A stretch of 64,000 bases of DNA, taken from positions 62,001 through 126,000 of the forward strand of contig NZ_JADKSJ010000001.1 in NCBI RefSeq assembly GCF_015351235.1, given 5' to 3'. Source of the DNA: Plantibacter sp. VKM Ac-2880. Its GTDB lineage: Bacteria; Actinomycetota; Actinomycetes; Actinomycetales; Microbacteriaceae. Below the pieces are notes generated by a model. That model saw only the letters and a list, made by a program, of their open reading frames with translations, searched no databases and was not told the origin of the DNA. A program made the position numbers and the translations under genes. Each line of letters opens with the position of its first letter. The stretch's first letter is position 1. Positions 60,356 through 64,000 of the stretch are shown in pieces.

Positions 60356-60565
60356 ATGGACATCGGAACCATCGTCATCCTCGCCGCGCTCGTCCTCCTG
60401 GCGGTCGGCGCCGTCTGGTACGTCGTGCGGCGCGACCGTGCAGCGCACACCACGGATCAACACCACTCCGCCGAGGGTGAGGCTGAGCACGTCCGCGAGA
60501 TGGCGAAGGCCCGCGCCCAGTCGACGGGGGTCATCCGTCGGGGAGGCGGGCCCACCGGCGTCTGA
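60356..60565 (+). CDS. Small single-span membrane protein, unknown
   Basis: 69 residues. A hydrophobic segment (residues 4-25: GTIVILAALVLLAVGAVWYVV) is followed by a charged cytoplasmic tail with His/Glu-rich SAEGEAEHVREMAKARAQ. GGAGAGGAG lies 7 nt before the ATG at 60356. Ends before a two-way hairpin. Function unknown. Confidence 0.65.
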   Translation: MDIGTIVILAALVLLAVGAVWYVVRRDRAAHTTDQHHSAEGEAEHVREMAKARAQSTGVIRRGGGPTGV

Positions 60566-60581
60566 CATCTCGCCCACAGAC

Positions 60582-60620
60582 GACGACGGTCGCCATCCGT
60601 ACAGGATGACGACCGTCGTC
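60582..60620. terminator. Bidirectional stem-loop
   Basis: Arms GACGACGGTCGCCATCC (60582-60598) and GGATGACGACCGTCGTC (60604-60620), 16 of 17 pairs, 5-nt loop. Lies between the small membrane protein and the convergent catalase. Confidence 0.75.
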
Positions 60621-60640
60621 GCGGGCGTGAGGCCCTCGCT

Positions 60641-62098
60641 CTAGACGAGCGGCGGGAGCCCCGCCGAGACGCGCGCGCCGAGCGTCTGGTCGACGGCTGT
60701 CCAGTACGCGATGACCCGGGCACGGAGATCCGGGCGGGTCACCTTGGAGACGTGGCCGACGATGTTGCCGACGAGGCGATCGCGGGCTGCATCGTCGAGC
60801 ACCTCACGGACGAGGGTGCCAGCCTGACCGAAGTCGTCGTCCTCGGCGTGGAGCGTCGCGGCCGCCCGGACGAGCTCGCCGTCGGACTGCCAGCCCGAGG
60901 ACTCGGCCGCGCGGGCCGGGTCGGCGTGGGCTCCGCCGACCGAGTTCGGCGCGTACACCGGGGCGTTCGCGTCGTTGAAGGTGTACGTCATCGCCCCTTC
61001 CTTCGAGTAGGAGTGCACGGGCGAGTGCGGGGCGTTGACCGGCAGCTGCGCGTGGTTGGTGCCGACGCGGTAGCGGTGTGCGTCCGCGTAGCTGAAGATG
61101 CGGGCCAGCAGCATCTTGTCGGGGCTCGCTGCGATGCCGGGGACGAAGTTCGACGGGGCGAAGGTCGCCTGCTCGATCTGGGCGAAGTAGTTCTCCGGGT
61201 TGCGGTCCAACGTCATCTTCCCGACCTCGATCAGCGGGTAGTCGCTGTGCGGCCAGACCTTGGTGAGGTCGAACGGGTTGAACCGGTAGTTCGCGGCGTC
61301 GGCGTACGGCATGACCTGCACGGACAGGGTCCAGCTGGGGTGCTCGCCGCGGGTGATGGCCTCGGAGAGGTCACGGATGTGGAAGTCGGCATCCTCACCG
61401 GCGATCTGGTCGGCCTGGTCCTGCGTGAGGATCTCGATGCCCTGGTCGGTCTTGAAGTGGTACTTCACCCAGAAGCGCTCGCCGCTCGCGTTGATCCACT
61501 GGTAGGTGTGCGAACCGAAGCCGTCCATGTGCCGCCACGAGCCCGGCAGACCCCGGTCGCCCATGAGCCAGGTGACCTGGTGGGCGCTCTCGGGCGAGAG
61601 GGTCCAGAAGTCCCACTGCATGTCGTGGTCGCGGAGGTGCGAGCCCGGGAGGCGCTTCTGCGAGCGGATGAAGTCGGGGAACTTGATGCCGTCGCGGATG
61701 AAGAAGACCGGCGTGTTGTTGCCGACGAGGTCGTAGTTGCCCTCGCTCGTGTAGAACTTCAGGGCGAACCCGCGGGGGTCGCGCCAGGTGTCGGGGCTGC
61801 CCTGCTCGCCGGCGACGGTGGAGAAGCGGGCGAGCATCTCGGTCTCGACGCCCGGCTGGAACAGCGCCGCGCGGGTGTACTGGGAGACGTCCCCGGTCGT
61901 GACGAAGTGACCGAACGCGCCACCGCCCTTCGCGTGGACGACGCGCTCCGGCACGCGCTCGCGGTTGAACTGGGCGAGCTTCTCGACCAGGTAGTGGTCG
62001 TGGAGTGCGATCGCGCCGTCGGCGCCGACACTCTGGGAGTGGTCGTCGCTGGCGACGGGCGCTCCGCTGTTGGTGGTGGTGTAGCTGGGCTCGGACAT
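60641..62098 (-). CDS. Heme catalase (small-subunit, clade 3 type)
   Basis: 485 residues, the length of small-subunit monofunctional catalases. Distal His55 ([14 protein letters not shown]), Asn128 ([12 protein letters not shown]) and proximal heme ligand Tyr337 in [14 protein letters not shown] are all present. Converts hydrogen peroxide to water and oxygen in the cytoplasm. GAGGAGAG precedes the ATG at 62098. The Fur-type regulator lies directly upstream on the same strand with a Fur box before it, the CatR-CatA or FurA-Kat arrangement known in actinobacteria, so peroxide induction is expected. Confidence 0.96.
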   Translation of the reverse strand: MSEPSYTTTNSGAPVASDDHSQSVGADGAIALHDHYLVEKLAQFNRERVPERVVHAKGGGAFGHFVTTGDVSQYTRAALFQPGVETEMLARFSTVAGEQGSPDTWRDPRGFALKFYTSEGNYDLVGNNTPVFFIRDGIKFPDFIRSQKRLPGSHLRDHDMQWDFWTLSPESAHQVTWLMGDRGLPGSWRHMDGFGSHTYQWINASGERFWVKYHFKTDQGIEILTQDQADQIAGEDADFHIRDLSEAITRGEHPSWTLSVQVMPYADAANYRFNPFDLTKVWPHSDYPLIEVGKMTLDRNPENYFAQIEQATFAPSNFVPGIAASPDKMLLARIFSYADAHRYRVGTNHAQLPVNAPHSPVHSYSKEGAMTYTFNDANAPVYAPNSVGGAHADPARAAESSGWQSDGELVRAAATLHAEDDDFGQAGTLVREVLDDAARDRLVGNIVGHVSKVTRPDLRARVIAYWTAVDQTLGARVSAGLPPLV

Positions 62099-62214
62099 GT
62101 CTCTCCTCGAGGGGTGGGGCTGGTCGGACGGTCGGTTGGCTTCAGCACTGCCACCATGTCGGTGGCAGCTGACGATCGGCATGGAAGTGGCGTCGAATGA
62201 TCTGTGGAACGGCG

Positions 62215-62661
62215 TCAGGACGCATCCGCCTGGCACGCGGGACAGACGCCCCAGAACGTGATCTCGGCCGCGTCGACGAGGTAGCCCGCCGTGTCGTCAG
62301 GGTGGAGGCACGGAGCCGAACCCTGCGTGCAGTCGACGTCGACGACGGCGCCGCACGAGCTGCAGACCAGGTGGTGGTGGTTGTCGTCGACGCGGAGCTC
62401 GTAGCGGCCGGGATGGCCGTCGGGCTCGATGCGACGCACCAGACCGGCGGCCACGAAGGCGTTGAGGACGCTGTAGACGGCCTGCGGAGACGTCTGCGGA
62501 GCGCGTGGTCGCAGGCTCGCCACCACCTGCTCCACGTCGGCGTGCGGCGTGCTCGCCAGGATCTCGAGCACGGCGAGGCGCCCCGTGGTCACGCGCAGAC
62601 CGGCGGCGCGGATCTTGGCGTTGAAGTCGTTCGCCGCCGACGCCACCCCCGATCCGTTCAT
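62215..62661 (-). CDS. Fur-family peroxide/iron-responsive repressor
   Basis: 148 residues. Winged helix ([50 protein letters not shown]) and C-terminal metal-sensing domain with [10 protein letters not shown] (Cys100, Cys103) and CPAC (Cys140, Cys143) forming the structural zinc site. The PerR/FurA-like position before a catalase suggests a peroxide sensor. ATG at 62661 has GGTGGGGG upstream. The box TTTTGAATTTATCAAAA lies 20 bp before the start, indicating autoregulation. Confidence 0.92.
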   Translation of the reverse strand: MNGSGVASAANDFNAKIRAAGLRVTTGRLAVLEILASTPHADVEQVVASLRPRAPQTSPQAVYSVLNAFVAAGLVRRIEPDGHPGRYELRVDDNHHHLVCSSCGAVVDVDCTQGSAPCLHPDDTAGYLVDAAEITFWGVCPACQADAS

Positions 62662-62681
62662 GCCCCCACCGTATCGAGTTG

Positions 62682-62698
62682 TTTTGAATTTATCAAAA
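62682..62698 (-). promoter_or_regulatory. Fur/PerR-type box
   Basis: TTTTGAATTTATCAAAA has perfect 6-bp arms (TTTTGA/TCAAAA) around 5 bases, in an AT-rich patch 20 bp upstream of the Fur-type gene. It would repress the regulator and, by readthrough, the catalase. Confidence 0.75.
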
Positions 62699-62815
62699 TA
62701 AGGACTTCCCCTCAGGTCTTCCCGCAGCCCCCACCACTCTAATATCTGATATGCACAGGAGCCGGACGGCACGACGATTGTGGAGAAGCGCGAGGGCTGT
62801 GGAGGAGGTCTCCCG

Positions 62816-63427
62816 CTACAACTCGACCGTGAGCAGCGGGCGCAGGGAGCGGCGCGTCTCCTCGGCCATGTCGACAGCGTCGCGATCGAGCAGCCACTGC
62901 AACTGCAGGCCGTCCATCATCGCGATGAGCATGCGCGCCGCACTCGCCGGCTCGATGCCCGGCACCAACTGACCCTCGCGAGCCATCACCTGGAACGAGA
63001 GGGTCATGCCGTCGATCAACCAGCTGTACCGCCGCACGAAATGATCGTGTGCCGGGTGGTCCGGTGACGTCGCCTCCGCGGACAGGACGCAGTGGAGTTC
63101 GACGAGACCCGGCACGCGCATGTTGTGCTCGACGAGACGCAGGAGCCCCCGGATGCCCTCGAGACCGCTGCCGATCTCGATCGCGGACTGCTCACGGTCC
63201 CGGTCGTCACGGAAGTCGAGGATCGCGGCGAGGAGGTCGTTCTTGGTCGAGAAGTGGTGGAGCAGACCGGCCTGGCTCATGCCGACGCGTTCCGCGACCT
63301 CCCGGAGCGAGCCACTGCGGAAGCCCTGTTCCGCGAAGACGTCCATGCCCGCCTCGAGGATCTCCCGGCGCCTGGCCGCCGTCTTGGCGTAGCTGCCACG
63401 GGGGCGACCGGTCTGCGTTGCCGTCAT
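62816..63427 (-). CDS. TetR-family transcriptional regulator
   Basis: 203 residues. DNA-binding domain RRREILEAGMDVFAEQGFRSGSLREVAERVGMSQAGLLHHFSTKNDLL, then a helical domain with the TetR_C_6/BetI-like pattern (VPGLVELHCVLSAEATSPDHPAHDHFVRRY, MMDGLQLQWLLD). Preferred start 63427 (MTATQTGRPRG). Divergent from the acyltransferase gene 101 bp away. Ligand unknown. Confidence 0.88.
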   Translation of the reverse strand: MTATQTGRPRGSYAKTAARRREILEAGMDVFAEQGFRSGSLREVAERVGMSQAGLLHHFSTKNDLLAAILDFRDDRDREQSAIEIGSGLEGIRGLLRLVEHNMRVPGLVELHCVLSAEATSPDHPAHDHFVRRYSWLIDGMTLSFQVMAREGQLVPGIEPASAARMLIAMMDGLQLQWLLDRDAVDMAEETRRSLRPLLTVEL

Positions 63428-63528
63428 CCCGCGATCGTATCGCCCGGTCGGGCATCGCGAGACGGACCGGCTCACCGCTGCACTCCGCGCTCCGGCACTT
63501 CCTCAGGTGTCTGTCGTACGGTGTCGCC

Positions 63529-64000
63529 ATGAAACGCCCCATCGAGCCCGTATACGACACCGCCGTCGGTGTCGGTCGCTCCCTGTTCGGTGTCTGGCGC
63601 CTGCGCCGTCACACCACCGGTGTCGAACACCTCCCTGACGACGGCGGGGCGGTGATCGCGATGACCCACTTCGGGTACCTCGAGTTCGCCCTCGTCGAGT
63701 GGGCGACCGTGCTCCACAACCGGCGCCGCATCCGCTTCATGGCCAAGCAGGGCGCGTTCGACAAGCCGCTTGTCGGCCGACTCCTGCGGAGCATGCGCCA
63801 CATCGCCGTGGACATGCGCGCCGGCGGTGCCGCCTATGCGAACGCCGTCGCGGCACTCCGCAGTGGAGAACTCGTCGGGGTCTTCCCGGAGGCGGGCGTC
63901 AGCGCCTCGTTCACCGTTCGCGAGCTGAAGTCCGGCGCCGTCCGCCTCGCTCAGGAGGCCGGCGTCCCGATCATCCCCGTCGCCGTGTGGGGCGGCCACC
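63529..64000 (+). CDS. PlsC-like lysophospholipid acyltransferase (partial, runs off right edge)
   Basis: About 157 residues visible. Acyl-CoA:1-acylglycerol-3-phosphate acyltransferase fold. Motif I is read as THFGYLE, an HX4E instead of the standard HX4D; motif II region is FMAKQGAFDKPLVGRLLRSM; motif III is VFPEAGVSASFTVRELKSGAVRLAQEAGVPIIPVAVWGGH, where EAGVS replaces the usual EGTRS. Likely adds acyl chains in phospholipid or glycolipid synthesis at the inner membrane. C-terminus lies beyond the window. Confidence 0.85.
   Translation, partial: MKRPIEPVYDTAVGVGRSLFGVWRLRRHTTGVEHLPDDGGAVIAMTHFGYLEFALVEWATVLHNRRRIRFMAKQGAFDKPLVGRLLRSMRHIAVDMRAGGAAYANAVAALRSGELVGVFPEAGVSASFTVRELKSGAVRLAQEAGVPIIPVAVWGGH

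Noticed and set aside
1-64000. tRNA, rRNA or riboswitch genes
   Set aside because: I looked through the gaps between genes for cloverleaf ends, CCA-less acceptor stems and known riboswitch cores and saw none; a covariance-model scan would be needed to be certain.

Overview
The window is high-GC DNA packed with genes, short intergenic gaps and frequent GTG/TTG starts. Gene content points to an actinobacterium, most likely family Microbacteriaceae: the rpsF-ssb-rpsR-rplI-dnaB block, an actinobacterial exonuclease/family-A polymerase, IdeR/DtxR-type iron boxes and a catalase/Fur pair. Genus is not decidable here; Plantibacter or a close relative is only a guess. No rRNA, tRNA or CRISPR was found.

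Layout, left to right. 0-2.9 kb: siderophore uptake (FecCD permease running off the left edge, binding lipoprotein) divergent from an AraC regulator, with an iron box between. 2.9-11.3 kb: an accessory-looking stretch with a truncated serine recombinase, a frameshifted surface-protein relic and a truncated NADP-reductase relic, around a redox cluster: F420-type NADP reductase, Dabb protein, SDR, MFS pump, FMN monooxygenase of the NtaA/SnaA type, flavin reductase and a MerR regulator. Two promoters in this cluster carry the same 16-bp palindrome directly after the -35, suggesting one MerR regulon. 11.3-15.1 kb: core genes dnaB, rplI, rpsR, ssb, rpsF, with a cluster of DnaA-box-like sequences upstream of dnaB and an rpsF leader that can sequester its own ribosome binding site. 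15.2-18.6 kb: acyltransferase-like membrane protein and a polymerase-I-like protein.

18.7-24.4 kb: a complete peptide/nickel-type ABC importer with fused ATPases. 24.6-33.6 kb: hydroxyacid dehydrogenase, an orphan sugar-binding lipoprotein, CCA-adding enzyme, a Stealth phosphotransferase, a PRISE-type SDR, a phosphoesterase and a DUF1353 protein, with copies of a 20-bp dispersed repeat. 33.7-39.6 kb: a second peptide ABC importer (split ATPases) next to an Lrp/AsnC regulator. 39.6-51.9 kb: mixed genes including two aminopeptidases, a SulP transporter, a NYN-domain protein, an LssY_C protein, a DUF429 protein with an added tail, an HtrA-like protease and a TetR/oxidoreductase divergent pair with a perfect operator. 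52-57 kb: a large nuclease-helicase, a NUDIX hydrolase and an unknown protein. 57-60 kb: siderophore-interacting reductase and MFS exporter with tandem degenerate iron boxes, then a uracil-DNA glycosylase-like protein. 60.3-64 kb: a small membrane protein, catalase with its Fur-type regulator and Fur box, a TetR regulator and a partial acyltransferase.

Two structural themes recur: genes with a TAnnnT hexamer 6-7 nt before the start codon (leaderless transcripts), and long stem-loops, several with nested stems, at gene ends.
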